64,000 nt of DNA from Yersinia entomophaga (GCF_001656035.1 NZ_CP010029.1:4184730-4248729); one strand, 5' to 3'. Shown: positions 47,701 to 57,392, counted from the first letter of the stretch. Numbers and translations are program-made. Notes: generated by a model from the letters alone, not told the origin.

Positions 47701-48837
47701 GTGCGATTAACGCTTTCCCTGACGGCACTGGTATGTGCCTCGCTGTTTTCTACTTCATCCCTGGCAACAACTTATCCGGTGACGATTACTGATACTGATG
47801 GGCAGAGGCTCACTTTCAAGCAAGAGCCTAAGCGTATTGTGATGCAAGACGGAAGGGACATTCTGACATTGGCTTTGCTGGATCGCAGCGATCCTTTTGA
47901 GCGGCTGGTGGCCTGGAATAATTTGCTGAGAAAAAGCGATGGCACGACCTGGAATCTGCTTAGTAGCAAATGGCCTAAGGCCGAAAAAATAATGGATATG
48001 GGATTTAGCGATAAAGGCGAAGTTAATCTGGAGGCCGTTATTGCGAAAAAACCAGACTTAATGGTGGCTCAGCTTCGTTCTAAGAGTTTATTAATTAACC
48101 TTGGGGTGTTAGATAAACTCAAACAGCTAAACATCCCTGTGCTTTTTATTGATACCAACCTCAAGCCACTGGAAAATACACCTAAAAGTATCACGCTGTT
48201 AGGTGAAGTTATTAATCGCGAAGCTGAGGCTCAGCAGTATACTGATTTCTATCAACAGCATTACCAAAACATTATCAACAAAACTCGCAGCGTTGAGCCA
48301 AAACCCTTGGTGTTTGTGGAAGCTAAGGCGGGTTTGGGCGGGGTCGAATCATGCTGCTTTACTCACGGACATGTAGGCTGGGGAGCGCTGATTGAAGCTG
48401 TCGGGGCACATAATATCGGTTCAGATTTATTACCGGGAGCCACAGGGGATGTCTCGCTAGAAAAGGTCATCGCGCTGAAACCTGCGGCCTATATTGTCTC
48501 CGGTTCGCAGTGGGCAAGTAAGAATAATGCGGCAGTACCTTTCGGCTATGGGGTGACACAAAATCAGGTAGATGTTGCCTTTACCAAATTAAAACAGCGT
48601 CCTGCTTTTGCGCAAATTTCGGCGGTTAAAGAAAATCGGCTATACGGGGTTTATCACAATTTTTACAATCACCCTTATAACATTGTAGGGATGGAGTATC
48701 TGGCGAAATTTATCTATCCGGTACAATTTACCCAGCTGCAGCCACAGGATACTTATAACGAAATTATTGCCAAATTTACTCAAATTCCGACAGAACCTGC
48801 TATTTTGGGGGCGCAGGCTTCGGCGGTGAAGCCTTAA
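47701..48837 (+). CDS. ABC-type periplasmic binding protein, solitary (siderophore/heme type)
   Basis: 378 residues from GTG 47701, which has an AAGGAG ribosome site seven bases away. Signal peptide (LTLSLTALVCASLFSTSSLA), then the BtuF/FepB-type fold: PVTITDTDGQRLTF, PKRIVMQDGRDI, EAVIAKKPDLMVAQ and YIVSGSQW. A distinctive middle loop reads ESCCFTHGHVGWG. No permease or ATPase gene follows; emtA and marC are the neighbours. It may share a transporter encoded elsewhere. No Fur box seen. Ligand unknown. Confidence 0.75.
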   Translation: MRLTLSLTALVCASLFSTSSLATTYPVTITDTDGQRLTFKQEPKRIVMQDGRDILTLALLDRSDPFERLVAWNNLLRKSDGTTWNLLSSKWPKAEKIMDMGFSDKGEVNLEAVIAKKPDLMVAQLRSKSLLINLGVLDKLKQLNIPVLFIDTNLKPLENTPKSITLLGEVINREAEAQQYTDFYQQHYQNIINKTRSVEPKPLVFVEAKAGLGGVESCCFTHGHVGWGALIEAVGAHNIGSDLLPGATGDVSLEKVIALKPAAYIVSGSQWASKNNAAVPFGYGVTQNQVDVAFTKLKQRPAFAQISAVKENRLYGVYHNFYNHPYNIVGMEYLAKFIYPVQFTQLQPQDTYNEIIAKFTQIPTEPAILGAQASAVKP

Positions 48838-48861
48838 TAAAATAAACACATTTTTAAAAAT

Positions 48862-48915
48862 AGCCCCTGATTGGACTGCGCCTTACTAGGTTGGGCACTC
48901 AATTTAGGGGCTTTG
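48862..48915. terminator. Hairpin between the binding-protein gene and marC
   Basis: AGCCCCT pairs with AGGGGCT over a long loop; T-rich just after it. Serves both convergent genes. Confidence 0.55.
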
Positions 48916-48920
48916 ACGTT

Positions 48921-49604
48921 TTACATAGCCGGATGGAAAGTTGAAGCAATTTCCAGCACACCATTAATAATGAATTGCACGCCCATGCAAACTAATAAGA
49001 ATCCCATCAAGCGGGAAATAGCCTCGATGCCGCTTTTCCCTACCCAACGCATAATGGCACCTGAGCTCAACAAGCATCCCCACAGGATAAGGGATACGAC
49101 GAGGAAGGTTAATACCGGAGCCACGGCCAATACCCAAGGAGTAAAATCGGTATGGTCTTTCATCGTCGCGGCGGAACTGATGATCATGGCGATAGTACCT
49201 GGCCCGGCGGTACTAGGCATAGCCAGTGGGACAAAGGCGATGTTAACGGAGTTACGCTTCTTTAAATCCTGTGATTTGGCTTCCAATTGGGTATCTTCGG
49301 TCGATTGCTGAGGGAACAGCATACGGAAACCAATAAATGCTACGATTAATCCACCGGCAATTCGCAATCCGGGTATAGAAATACCGAAGGTGCTCATCAC
49401 GACCTGACCGGCATAGAACGAAATAGTCATAATAAAGAAGACGTATATCGAGGCCATTCTAGACTGATTATTCCGTTCCTCTGTGGTCATATTGCCCGAT
49501 AGTCCCAAGAGCAAGGCTACAGTAGTCAATGGGTTAGCTAAGGGAAGCAGCAACACTAACCCTAAACCAATGGCCTTAAATAACTCAAAAATACTTAACA
49601 TCAA
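48921..49604 (-). CDS. marC: MarC family membrane protein
   Basis: 227 residues with six membrane segments. Motifs: [57 protein letters not shown] and [20 protein letters not shown]. Nearly colinear with E. coli MarC (221 residues). Despite its name it is not part of multidrug resistance in E. coli. No marRAB genes are nearby. Confidence 0.92.
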   Translation of the reverse strand: MMLSIFELFKAIGLGLVLLLPLANPLTTVALLLGLSGNMTTEERNNQSRMASIYVFFIMTISFYAGQVVMSTFGISIPGLRIAGGLIVAFIGFRMLFPQQSTEDTQLEAKSQDLKKRNSVNIAFVPLAMPSTAGPGTIAMIISSAATMKDHTDFTPWVLAVAPVLTFLVVSLILWGCLLSSGAIMRWVGKSGIEAISRLMGFLLVCMGVQFIINGVLEIASTFHPAM

Positions 49605-49870
49605 TCAAACTCCACAAACTTAGTCATATCCCTGAAAACCAAATTGGGCATTACCTTGCTATTTTGTCTCAAATAAGACAAAAAATGCATAAGAAACCCA
49701 TCTTGCATTGATGTGCTCTATGAGTAAAGGCGCATAAAGAAGATAGGGGGAGAAGATCGGTGTTTGGTGTTGTGTGATCCGGATCATAGCTCGACAGTCC
49801 GGTAGTTGGTTCACCGCCAAAAATATCGAATAATCATAAGATTGTATCAATTTCGGGGAAGGGTACTTTT

Positions 49871-50122
49871 GTGTGTATTTGTGATATCAGCGTCGAAGAT
49901 GAATATGTTCGCCAGCCACTCTCAGCCTCGGCAGCTTGGGTTTTGGATCGCCAGGCTGCTCGTTCCCGTGGGCGTTTGCGTTTCCTGAAACCGAAAAGAG
50001 AGCCTCGTCCTCGTTGGCGTCTGGCTCCATTAAAAGACACTTATGAAATCCGTTTTTATCCTCAGCGATTACCTGAACTGTGGTTCTTCAGTGCTGAAAG
50101 TGCGTTGCGTAAACGCTTATAA
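49871..50122 (+). CDS. Small hypothetical protein (83 residues)
   Basis: Starts GTG 49871. Very basic middle (RSRGRLRFLKPKREPRPRWR) and an end rich in aromatic residues. Coding-like codon use, but ribosome site poor and no family recognised. A long minus-strand frame overlaps it; I prefer the plus strand because of the uninterrupted frame to a stop just before a hairpin terminator. Confidence 0.45.
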   Translation: MCICDISVEDEYVRQPLSASAAWVLDRQAARSRGRLRFLKPKREPRPRWRLAPLKDTYEIRFYPQRLPELWFFSAESALRKRL

Positions 50123-50185
50123 TATATAGAAATGTACGTTTGGACATTTCAATTGTCTGACCCAATGCTCCAATCAACCCCCAAA

Positions 50186-50213
50186 ATGCCGCCTCTTATG
50201 GTGGCGTTTTTTA
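50186..50213 (+). terminator. Terminator after the 83-residue gene
   Basis: GCCGCC pairs with GGTGGC around TCTTAT, followed by six T. Confidence 0.8.
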
Positions 50214-50356
50214 CGTAATTGAATAAATAACCTTTACTGACGATTTTTCTGAGAAAAGAAAGCGCTATTTTGCCAGATCCTAAACGGTTGATTGACACCC
50301 GCGCCTGTTGAATATAATTTCAAATATCGAGAATAATAATTCAGTTGGTATTTGTG

Positions 50357-50695
50357 ATGTCTAACCCATTAACACCGGTAGAAAACCAGTTTTATGCTTA
50401 TAACGCTCACGATTTAGCTGCATTTTCAGCCAACTTTAGTGAGGATTTTATTGCCTACCGTATGCCGTCTTTAGAACCATCAATTGTTGGTAAAATGCAG
50501 CTGGAGGCCTTCTATCGTACCCAGCGTTTTAATCAGGCCGAGTTAAGAGCAGAGTTAATTTCGCGGTCGGTTTTGGGGAATAAAGTTTTTGATTATGAAA
50601 GAATCTATGGTTTAAGCGCAGAGCCAATCGAAAGCGTAGCTATCTTCGAGGTGGTTGAAAGTTTGATTGTAACAGCTTGGTTTTTCTATAAATAG
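50357..50695 (+). CDS. SnoaL/NTF2-like protein
   Basis: 112 residues from ATG 50357. Opening NQFYAYNAHDLAAFSANFSEDF and later ERIYGLSAEPIESVAIFEV followed by a strand ending in WFFYK are typical of small NTF2-like folds (SnoaL). These domains bind small ligands or act as simple isomerases; nothing fixes the role here. Lone gene. Confidence 0.7.
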   Translation: MSNPLTPVENQFYAYNAHDLAAFSANFSEDFIAYRMPSLEPSIVGKMQLEAFYRTQRFNQAELRAELISRSVLGNKVFDYERIYGLSAEPIESVAIFEVVESLIVTAWFFYK

Positions 50696-50711
50696 AATGA
50701 TGAAGCAATCT

Positions 50712-50760
50712 CGCCGTTGATATCTGCGTTTCAATAAACCGTAGATATCACGGCGTTTAA
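50712..50760 (+). terminator. Terminator after the SnoaL-like gene
   Basis: CGCCGTTGATATCTGCG pairs with CGTAGATATCACGGCG with two mismatches, followed by TTTAA. Confidence 0.75.
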
Positions 50761-50814
50761 TGTTATAGTTAAATGGCTATTAGTTAAATACCTATTAGTT
50801 AAATGCATAGATAA

Positions 50815-50985
50815 CTACGATTTTTTCCCTGAATAAGGTCTAAGTAACTCATCCAATATTTCCATTCTTTCACCCACAGGGATGTAGATAAAACGACAAA
50901 ACCAACCTTTTATTTCCTTATTTTTTACTTGTGTCCGTAAGAAATATCGGTGAAATACTTTTAGGTCATCTTCAATGTTACTCAT
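50815..50985 (-). CDS. Small hypothetical protein (56 residues)
   Basis: MSNIEDDLKVFHRYF with AAGGA ribosome site before ATG 50985. Rich in charged and aromatic residues (GWFCRFIYIPVGERM). Not recognised. The next small gene on the same strand lies about 190 bases upstream. Confidence 0.55.
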   Translation of the reverse strand: MSNIEDDLKVFHRYFLRTQVKNKEIKGWFCRFIYIPVGERMEILDELLRPYSGKKS

Positions 50986-51178
50986 GATTTATTCCTTTTA
51001 CTAAGATATTCATTTAATACTAAACAATAAAATAGGGAATAAACACTGATGATATTGGTTATTTTTGTTCATGTTTTCTAAATAATTGAAATACATGCAT
51101 TTAATTTGTTTCTTTAAAGGCGTGGTGCAGGAGGTTCATTTCTTCTGAAAACATCACACCTGGTATTCTGGATGAAAA

Positions 51179-51307
51179 TCAAAAGCACGCCATTATCTGA
51201 TAACCAATGGCATATAAGCATCCTATTATAATTAAGGTGAGGCCAATAGCTAAATACGATAAAGGAATGCAAATTCCCGATAGTTCACTCCATAAACGTT
51301 TAAACAT
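51179..51307 (-). CDS. Small membrane protein (42 residues)
   Basis: AAGGAAG ribosome site before ATG 51307. A basic N-terminus (MFKRLW) is followed by one long membrane helix (ICIPLSYLAIGLTLIIIGCL). The size and layout resemble small toxic or regulatory membrane peptides, but no family was recognised. Confidence 0.55.
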   Translation of the reverse strand: MFKRLWSELSGICIPLSYLAIGLTLIIIGCLYAIGYQIMACF

Positions 51308-52036
51308 TTTCACTTCCTTGTGTAATCAGAATAATGATGACAAATAAATAAATAAGATAAAAATCGGTTCTTCAGATCAATAGGCCATGATTGATCGGTG
51401 AAAGCTATTGTTTATCTCGCGTACACTTAATTTGTTGTGATAAATTTAGATGAATAAGTGAATGGTAACGTTTGGTGATGCCCTTGAGCGACATTCAATA
51501 ATAAGTATCTATTAAATTTAATGTTTATTAATGGGATTGAAATAAATTTATTTTCCAGCATCGGTTTAAATGAGCGTGCTAATTTTACTTTTTATCAGAT
51601 TGATTATTTGCATATAGCATACTTCGCCATGATTAGGCGTGCTAAAAGCTGTTTCGTTATGATATGGGTAAAGGTGGTTAGGATAAGCGTTTAGTAATTT
51701 GCTGATAGATAGAGCGGTTGCATTGGGGAAGGGCGATAGATAAGTGAATGATTTGGTGACAAGCGACATGGGTCATCAAAACGAACATACCGATAAGTGA
51801 TGAGCTGATAAAAAGCCTAGACGCTATAATATTAAAACGCCTCGGCTGCATAAACAGTCGAGGCGGCGTTCCAGTAACCATTGCTACACGGAAACGGAAA
51901 CCCATTATGAGCAGCTTTTTCTGGAATAGCAATATGGATGATGGGAAGCTTAAGTGATTAAATTGCAAATTTTCTTATATCGAAGCCCTCCCAAAGAGGG
52001 CTTGATGGGGTGATGAACCTAGGCGATTAACTATGA
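51308..52036. other. Gap with one strong hairpin
   Basis: No convincing gene. Minus-strand frames at 51566-51769 and 51678-51968 overlap each other and lack ribosome sites. At 51838-51866 CGCCTCG and CGAGGCG form a hairpin that could be a regulatory RNA element or terminator. Confidence 0.45.
51984..52003 (-). terminator. Hairpin after the lipoprotein gene
   Basis: AGCCCTC and GAGGGCT form a tight stem-loop about 35 bases beyond the lipoprotein stop. Weak T run. Confidence 0.55.
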
Positions 52037-52399
52037 TCAGAAAGGAGGCCAGTAGTGGGTCTGCTCATGCCAGCCTCTTTTATACATACAGGCATCAATA
52101 ACGGCATTGCGAGCTGATGCATTACGATCTTTCTGAACCGTTTTAAATTCAGGTTCTTTCTCGTAGCGATATCCCTTGTCACAGCCATCTTTACCCTTTT
52201 CACAGGATTTGTATTTATCCTGATAAGAGAATTCAAAATCAGTCACGATATCGGGACTGTGTCTCTCGTAGCCAATAGCCTTACATTCCGCAGAATCTCT
52301 TTCGCGGTCTAACTGTGTAGCACCACCTTTTTCCCATTGGGTACAACCAGAAAGAGCAAGGATCAAAAGAACAAAAAGTGAGTTAAAATTTTTCATCAT
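52037..52399 (-). CDS. Small cysteine-containing lipoprotein
   Basis: About 120 residues. Lipoprotein signal ending LALSGC. Mature part is strongly charged with paired Cys (SCEKGKDGCDKGYRY) and ends ACMYKRGWHEQTHYWPPF. The ACMxxRGW ending is common in short enterobacterial outer membrane lipoproteins. Start chosen at ATG 52399 (or 52396), just before the signal; the longer frame to 52459 adds a polar stretch that would spoil it. Confidence 0.75.
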   Translation of the reverse strand: MMKNFNSLFVLLILALSGCTQWEKGGATQLDRERDSAECKAIGYERHSPDIVTDFEFSYQDKYKSCEKGKDGCDKGYRYEKEPEFKTVQKDRNASARNAVIDACMYKRGWHEQTHYWPPF

Positions 52400-52724
52400 T
52401 ATGTCAGCAAAAGTTTTCGGAAGAATACGCGAAGAATCCGTTTCACGGTTCTCATTCACGAGTAAGGAACGGAGAGTAATAAATAAGGCATCAGTAATGC
52501 AAATGACAATTGAGTACGTTTATCAATCGTTGAGTTATTGATGATTATCTGAACGATTGATTTAAGTCGAGGAAATCTGTCTGTCATCACCACAAAATTG
52601 AATTTTTTTGTACGTAATTCAGGCTGATTCCACTTCTTATGATAATAATCGCAGCCTGTGTCTTTATAAATGAGACTCAAATTGGCATCATTGCGTTAGA
52701 AATCACTTTTTAGGATGGATAGTT

Positions 52725-52958
52725 ATGAAGCAGTTTCCTTTCGACCAACGTTATGAAATCGAAAATGCGAGCGGTGAACGTGAATATTTCATCGAAGGTG
52801 ATGTATATATTCGTTTACTAGAAGGATCTCCAGTTTACCGTATTGATGGCTATGAAGTTTATACTCATGGCGATAATGGTGAATTAGTCGGTTTTCTGGA
52901 AGGTGAACGTATTACCCGTTTGGATGGCGAAGAACTGTTAGTTATTTTAACTCAATAA
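52725..52958 (+). CDS. Small acidic hypothetical protein (77 residues)
   Basis: Acidic, beta-rich protein (YFIEGDVYIRLLEGSPVYRI, LVGFLEGERITRLDGEELL). Ribosome site AGGATGG before ATG 52725. No family or motif recognised; probably soluble. Lone gene. Confidence 0.65.
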   Translation: MKQFPFDQRYEIENASGEREYFIEGDVYIRLLEGSPVYRIDGYEVYTHGDNGELVGFLEGERITRLDGEELLVILTQ

Positions 52959-53083
52959 CGCTATCGCCTTCGACTCGCTTCGTATTTGAAAACTATTGGA
53001 CTCGCATCAGATAAGAAATCGCCACCTGTATTTCAGAGCGTAAATATAGGCGGCGATTGATAGCTACAGGAAGATGAAATGCG

Positions 53084-54217
53084 TTAGAAACGGTAATTTA
53101 ACATAGTCACTAACACATCATCGGTGCTGATACGGTTAGCACGAGTAAATTCATTTTCTTTCAACAAGTTAAGTTTGTATTCAACGATCACAGCCATATT
53201 CTTGTTCAGATCATAAGTTGCGGCAAGATCGATAAACTTCACCATATTTTTGTTGTCGCCAAATTCGCTTTCGAGATTTTTGCCGCGTCCCTGCAAATAG
53301 GCGATCGATGGACGTAAACCCCAGTCAAATTGATATTGCGCGACAAACTCTATGGCCTGAGTCTGGTTGGCAAAGCCATCTTTTCTACCGACATAGTGCA
53401 TATTTCGCACATCCGCGTACATGGCGGCCAGATAAATATTGTTGGCGTCATATTTCACACCTGCATTCCAACCGTCGGCTTTTTTACCGCGATGATCCAA
53501 CTGTTGCTCATCGGTACGTTTCGATGCGGCATAAGATGCGCCGAAACTGAGACCATTATCCAGCGTGTACACTGCGGATAATCCCATACCATCGCCGTTT
53601 TGGTTAGCTACGCTACGCGGGTTATTGGTACGTGGACCTGTTTGATCTTCAGTATTATTCCAACCGTCGTTTTTGCCTTGGACCTGAAGTCCGATATCTA
53701 GTCCATCTACCAAATTGAATAGATTGCGGTTACGGTACGTTCCCACATTGTTGGTACGATAGGTCATAAAGTTATCGGTATTATCGTAACTCTGTCCACC
53801 AAATACAGGAATAACCGCGCCGGTCCATCCATTAATATCGTTTAATATTCCGTAATTACGACCGTAATCAAAAGATCCATATTCACCGAAGCTCAATCCG
53901 GCAAAAGCAATACGGGTAGTATCTTTCTTAGTGCCCGCACTTTCTGCCTGATTCATTTTGACGTTATATTCCCATCGGGCATAGCCAGATAGGGTATCGT
54001 TAATTTTGGTGTCGCCGGTTAAGGTAAATTTAACTTTAGACTGGTCGCCAGCAAAACCCTTATCATCGGAGAAATAATGGCGAACCTTAAAAGAACCGGA
54101 AAGTGCAATACGGTTGCCATCTTTATTGTAGAGCTCTGCCGCACCAGCGGGTTGCACCATACATGCCAAAGGTACTATTACTGCAAATAATTTCAAATTG
54201 AATAATTGCGATTTCAT
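53084..54217 (-). CDS. General outer membrane porin (OmpC/OmpF family)
   Basis: 377 residues with signal peptide (AVIVPLACMVQPAGA). The mature end AELYNKDGNRIALSGSFKVRHYF is the classical porin start. Barrel motifs follow (SGYARWEYNV, TRIAFAGLSFGEYGSFDYGRNYG), and it ends VTMLNYRF with terminal Phe. A trimeric channel for small hydrophilic molecules. The constriction loop has the usual PVFGGQSY. I do not assign a paralogue name. Lone gene with an AT-rich promoter. Confidence 0.92.
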   Translation of the reverse strand: MKSQLFNLKLFAVIVPLACMVQPAGAAELYNKDGNRIALSGSFKVRHYFSDDKGFAGDQSKVKFTLTGDTKINDTLSGYARWEYNVKMNQAESAGTKKDTTRIAFAGLSFGEYGSFDYGRNYGILNDINGWTGAVIPVFGGQSYDNTDNFMTYRTNNVGTYRNRNLFNLVDGLDIGLQVQGKNDGWNNTEDQTGPRTNNPRSVANQNGDGMGLSAVYTLDNGLSFGASYAASKRTDEQQLDHRGKKADGWNAGVKYDANNIYLAAMYADVRNMHYVGRKDGFANQTQAIEFVAQYQFDWGLRPSIAYLQGRGKNLESEFGDNKNMVKFIDLAATYDLNKNMAVIVEYKLNLLKENEFTRANRISTDDVLVTMLNYRF

Positions 54218-54430
54218 CTTCTTCCCTGGTTTTTGTTATACAAAATTATTTCCGCAGTAAATTAACCAAGCGTGATATATTTTTATGCGATGACGCTCAC
54301 AGTTATCCTTATGCAACAAATATGTACACCACAAAAATTTGAAGCTGCTCGCGTTTTAATCTCACTGACTGAAGATAATAGAACTGGTAAGGGATGAATT
54401 AATTCTTAAAACAACGGTAAGGCAGCTAAG

Positions 54431-55147
54431 ATGAAAAACAGAACAAAGGCGCTGAGTGCATTAGCATTAATTTTCAGCAGCTATTTTAGTATTCAGCACG
54501 CAATATCGGCACCGTCGACCGATATTTTCCCCGGGGCAACGCTGACCCAATTACAGTCGCAATACCCTATTCATTGGGTCTCTGTAGAGCAAATTTCTGC
54601 GAGTTTGAAAGGGAAAGAGCCAATTAGTGTAGGTTTTGATATTGATGACACTTTGCTCTATTCCAGCCCGGCGTTTTTCTACGGGAAAATGATTTACTCA
54701 CCTGATAGTTTTGATTTTTTAAAGAATCCTAAATTTTGGGACGAAGTCAGTAACGGATGGGACAAATTCTCTGTGCCAAAAATTTCAGGCGCAGCCTTGC
54801 TAAACATGCACTTATCGCGAGGTGACCGGGTGTACTTTATCACCGGTCGACCAATGCCATCTTCCGGGAAGGAAACGGTGACAAAAATCTTACAACAGGA
54901 TTTTAATATTCCTGATGAACAGTTAAATAAAGTGATATTTGCCGGGATTGGCGATGGAGCCAAAGTGAGCCATATGAAGGAAAAAAATATCTCGATATTC
55001 TATGGAGATTCCGATAATGATATTGCTGATGCTAGAGCTGCAGGAGCAGAAGGTATTAGAGTGTTACGGCCATTAAATTCTACCAATAAACCTATGCCTA
55101 AGAATGGTGATTTTGGTGAGAAGGTTGTCATTAATTCTGATTATTAG
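54431..55147 (+). CDS. aphA: Class B acid phosphatase AphA
   Basis: 238 residues with signal peptide (ALSALALIFSSYFSIQHAISA). DDDD-type HAD motifs: GFDIDDTLLYSSPAF (nucleophile Asp), YFITGRPMPS, HMKEKNISIFYGDSDNDIADA. Start of the mature part matches E. coli AphA (PIHWVSVEQI). Periplasmic, magnesium-dependent, removes phosphate from nucleotides and other monoesters. Confidence 0.95.
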   Translation: MKNRTKALSALALIFSSYFSIQHAISAPSTDIFPGATLTQLQSQYPIHWVSVEQISASLKGKEPISVGFDIDDTLLYSSPAFFYGKMIYSPDSFDFLKNPKFWDEVSNGWDKFSVPKISGAALLNMHLSRGDRVYFITGRPMPSSGKETVTKILQQDFNIPDEQLNKVIFAGIGDGAKVSHMKEKNISIFYGDSDNDIADARAAGAEGIRVLRPLNSTNKPMPKNGDFGEKVVINSDY

Positions 55148-55270
55148 TTCACGCTAATATTGGATCGGGATTGACAGCGACTCAAGGTAAGTCCCGTACT
55201 TACTGACATTGTGAGTGTAGCAATGGACTGTATTATGCCCGTTAGAGGCAAAACATTATCTTTATTTATT

Positions 55271-55501
55271 ATGACTAATACACCAGAAGAAATTGAACGA
55301 CCTATTTTACAACTCTTTCAGAAGTATCCACAGAACAAATATAGCGTGCAGGATGTAATGAGGAGCCTACAGGAAATTAGCCGCTATAAAATAGAATATC
55401 GGTTGAAAAAACTCGCAAATAGAAGGCTGATAACCTGCCACAAACGCAAGGTGGGAATCGTCATTCGTTACTATTGGCAACTAAACGAGCGTAAGGAATA
55501 A
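55271..55501 (+). CDS. Small winged-helix regulator, FaeA-like
   Basis: From ATG 55271 the protein is 76 residues and has the layout of FaeA/PapI-type winged helices: QLFQKYPQNKYSVQDVMRSL, IEYRLKKLANRRLITCHKRK and a final strand VIRYYWQL. Family members regulate fimbrial operons, but no fimbrial gene is near. Longer starts (55211, 55223, 55235) are open and the ribosome sites are all weak. Confidence 0.6.
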   Translation: MTNTPEEIERPILQLFQKYPQNKYSVQDVMRSLQEISRYKIEYRLKKLANRRLITCHKRKVGIVIRYYWQLNERKE

Positions 55502-55695
55502 GCTCAGTGGCGAGTGATTACGTAGTAAAAATAGCGATTGACTTTGATTTATCGGTTTGTTGTTTCTCATTTTCGCAGAGAAAAAACGTCGCACAAACAT
55601 ATATGTTTTTAGCTACGTAACAACCGGGGCACATGGTTAGGTATAAAAATACAAACAGTGGAAGGGCGGGCACTTCCACTGGCAATCATTCTAGG

Positions 55696-55908
55696 CTAGG
55701 CAATCTTTCGACAAAGGTATTTATCTTTGATCACGCCATCAAAGAAACGCCCTTTAGACACCACAGACATAAAATCGTTATAAACCCGTATTGGCACGTT
55801 AACATACTGATAAATGTCATTACCACAGAACTGTATTTCCAATACATGACTCTCTGGGTCATACCCAATTGAGTGAATTCTCGAAGATGAAACCGACTGT
55901 CGCTGCAA
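55696..55908 (-). CDS. KTSC domain protein
   Basis: 70 residues, the length of a lone KTSC domain: VSSSRIHSIGYDPESHVLEIQF, then IYQYVNVPIRVYNDFM and SKGRFFDGVIKDKYL. KTSC domains occur as single proteins and next to RNA-related enzymes; their role is not known. Confidence 0.85.
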   Translation of the reverse strand: MQRQSVSSSRIHSIGYDPESHVLEIQFCGNDIYQYVNVPIRVYNDFMSVVSKGRFFDGVIKDKYLCRKIA

Positions 55909-56257
55909 GAAATAGTCCTCCTAGGTGAGGTAAACGTCCCTGAAAAAAATACATCGTGTCTTAAGTGTGTGCGTCCTAAGTACATCATACTCGCTGAATC
56001 GATATGAGTCATAAATACATTTGTGAATGTATAACTCATTGTGGCTAAAGCTATTGTATGGGCTTATGAATTAAAAAGGTAAGTACTTTAATGCCCGTGG
56101 CTTTGACAGAGCGCAACCACAGGAAGGTTGTTTTAGTATATAACCGCAAAATTCCAGCTCGACGGCACTTGGCAGCTGCAAAGCATCACTGATATCTTGG
56201 GTATGGTTTATTGAATATGCAGATTGGTCGCGGGTTTTGGGTTAAACGAGGGAATAT
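55909..56257. other. Divergent region between the KTSC and DUF2000 genes
   Basis: About 350 AT-rich bases. A short hairpin-like AACCACAGGAAGGTT followed by a few T (about 56116-56135) is the only structure seen. Confidence 0.35.
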
Positions 56258-56674
56258 ATGTACAACGACAATGAAAAGAAATTTTACGTTATTTTAAACC
56301 GCAATTGCGAGACTCCGACTCTGTTTAACGCGGCTTGCCATTTAACCGCAGGAATAACAGATTTGATCGAAGAACGTGAATTTCATTCTTATCCCAGCAC
56401 TATAGAGGGAATCAGCGCAAATATGAGCCACTATCCTATGGTGGTATTACAGGCAAAAAACAGTAGCCAACTGAGCAACTTAATTTTGAAATGCCAGGAG
56501 CAAGGTGTTTTGTATAATTTCTTCACCACGACGATGCTTTCGCATTCAGCGGAACAGCAAATTTCTGATACGGCAAACACAGACTTTGAAAAATTGGATT
56601 TTGTCGCTGTAGCTTTATACGGGGATGCAGAGATGTTGAAACCCTTAACCAAGAAATTTTCTGTCTATCGTTAG
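56258..56674 (+). CDS. DUF2000 family protein
   Basis: 138 residues matching my memory of DUF2000: KKFYVILNRNCETPTLFNAACHLTAG, YPMVVLQAKNSSQLSNLILKC, FFTTTMLSHS and LDFVAVALYGD. These proteins resemble peptidyl-tRNA hydrolase 2-like folds; role unknown. Ribosome site GAGGGAA before ATG 56258. Confidence 0.8.
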   Translation: MYNDNEKKFYVILNRNCETPTLFNAACHLTAGITDLIEEREFHSYPSTIEGISANMSHYPMVVLQAKNSSQLSNLILKCQEQGVLYNFFTTTMLSHSAEQQISDTANTDFEKLDFVAVALYGDAEMLKPLTKKFSVYR

Positions 56675-56684
56675 TTGAAAGCGC

Positions 56685-56716
56685 AGGGGGATTATTTAGG
56701 AAGAAATACTCCCCCT
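56685..56716 (+). terminator. Hairpin after the DUF2000 gene
   Basis: AGGGGGA and the complementary CCCCCT pair over a 19-base loop; weak T run. Confidence 0.45.
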
Positions 56717-56823
56717 TGGCTGCTTTTGGCCCGCTTTTCAGTCGGCGAATTGTCATTTAGGTAACCGCTAAAACCCAAGGTAAACTACCGGCTCTGTTGT
56801 TTGAAATATCGCCGAATACTTAA

Positions 56824-57150
56824 CTATTCTTCAGTATTCAAGGATTTCAGCTCTTTACTGAGAGAAATCGAAAGTACGATTCGAATCACGACAATAGAAG
56901 CTAGAATGATTAATTCTTTGTAATCGGGTTCAATGATCGTCTTCAAAATGTCTGCCGGGATTAATATTTCCAGTGCCAGCAACAGATAACCACCCAAATC
57001 CAGTCGAATACGTTGAATATTTGATTCGCCGCGCTGCAGTTCGTTTTTTATAAATGCGAATAGGCATTTAACCACGCCATAAATCAAAACTAAAACGCTA
57101 ACAATATTTAGCCCACTGGCTGCCAACATGATGAAAGTATGAATGTTCAT
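56824..57150 (-). CDS. DUF1622 family membrane protein
   Basis: 108 residues with three membrane segments (about 8-32, 53-66, 78-95). The central RIRLDLGGYLLLALEILIPADILKTI is the DUF1622 signature. Function unknown; seen in many bacteria as a lone inner membrane protein. Confidence 0.85.
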   Translation of the reverse strand: MNIHTFIMLAASGLNIVSVLVLIYGVVKCLFAFIKNELQRGESNIQRIRLDLGGYLLLALEILIPADILKTIIEPDYKELIILASIVVIRIVLSISLSKELKSLNTEE

Positions 57151-57327
57151 TATTGGGTTACTCCCTGAATAGTAGGCCGTTTTCCCTTGTCACCGCGGGC
57201 GCGGGAAGCGTCTTCAGTATAGCCCTAAATACTGGCCGTGGGTGTTCTCACATCCAGTCGGCTGCAATGTAGATTTTAGTGGTGCAGAATTTGTCAGATT
57301 TAAAATAAATAAGCGACGAAGGTAAAG

Positions 57328-57359
57328 CAGCGGTGAAGGTTGAAAATGCTTCACCGCTG
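57328..57359 (-). terminator. Perfect 11-base hairpin after the CatB-like gene
   Basis: CAGCGGTGAAG and CTTCACCGCTG pair perfectly around a 10-base loop, 34 bases beyond the acetyltransferase stop. T run is weak (CTTTACC). Confidence 0.65.
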
Positions 57360-57392
57360 AGCCATAAACAAGGCTATTTAATCATGATTATC

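Noticed and set aside
51566..51968. Two overlapping minus-strand frames in the 51-52 kb gap
   Set aside because: They overlap each other, lack ribosome sites and show no recognisable protein.
52456..52680. Minus-strand frame of 74 residues upstream of the small lipoprotein
   Set aside because: No ribosome site, no motif; the true lipoprotein start is further downstream, so the overlap is not evidence of coupling.
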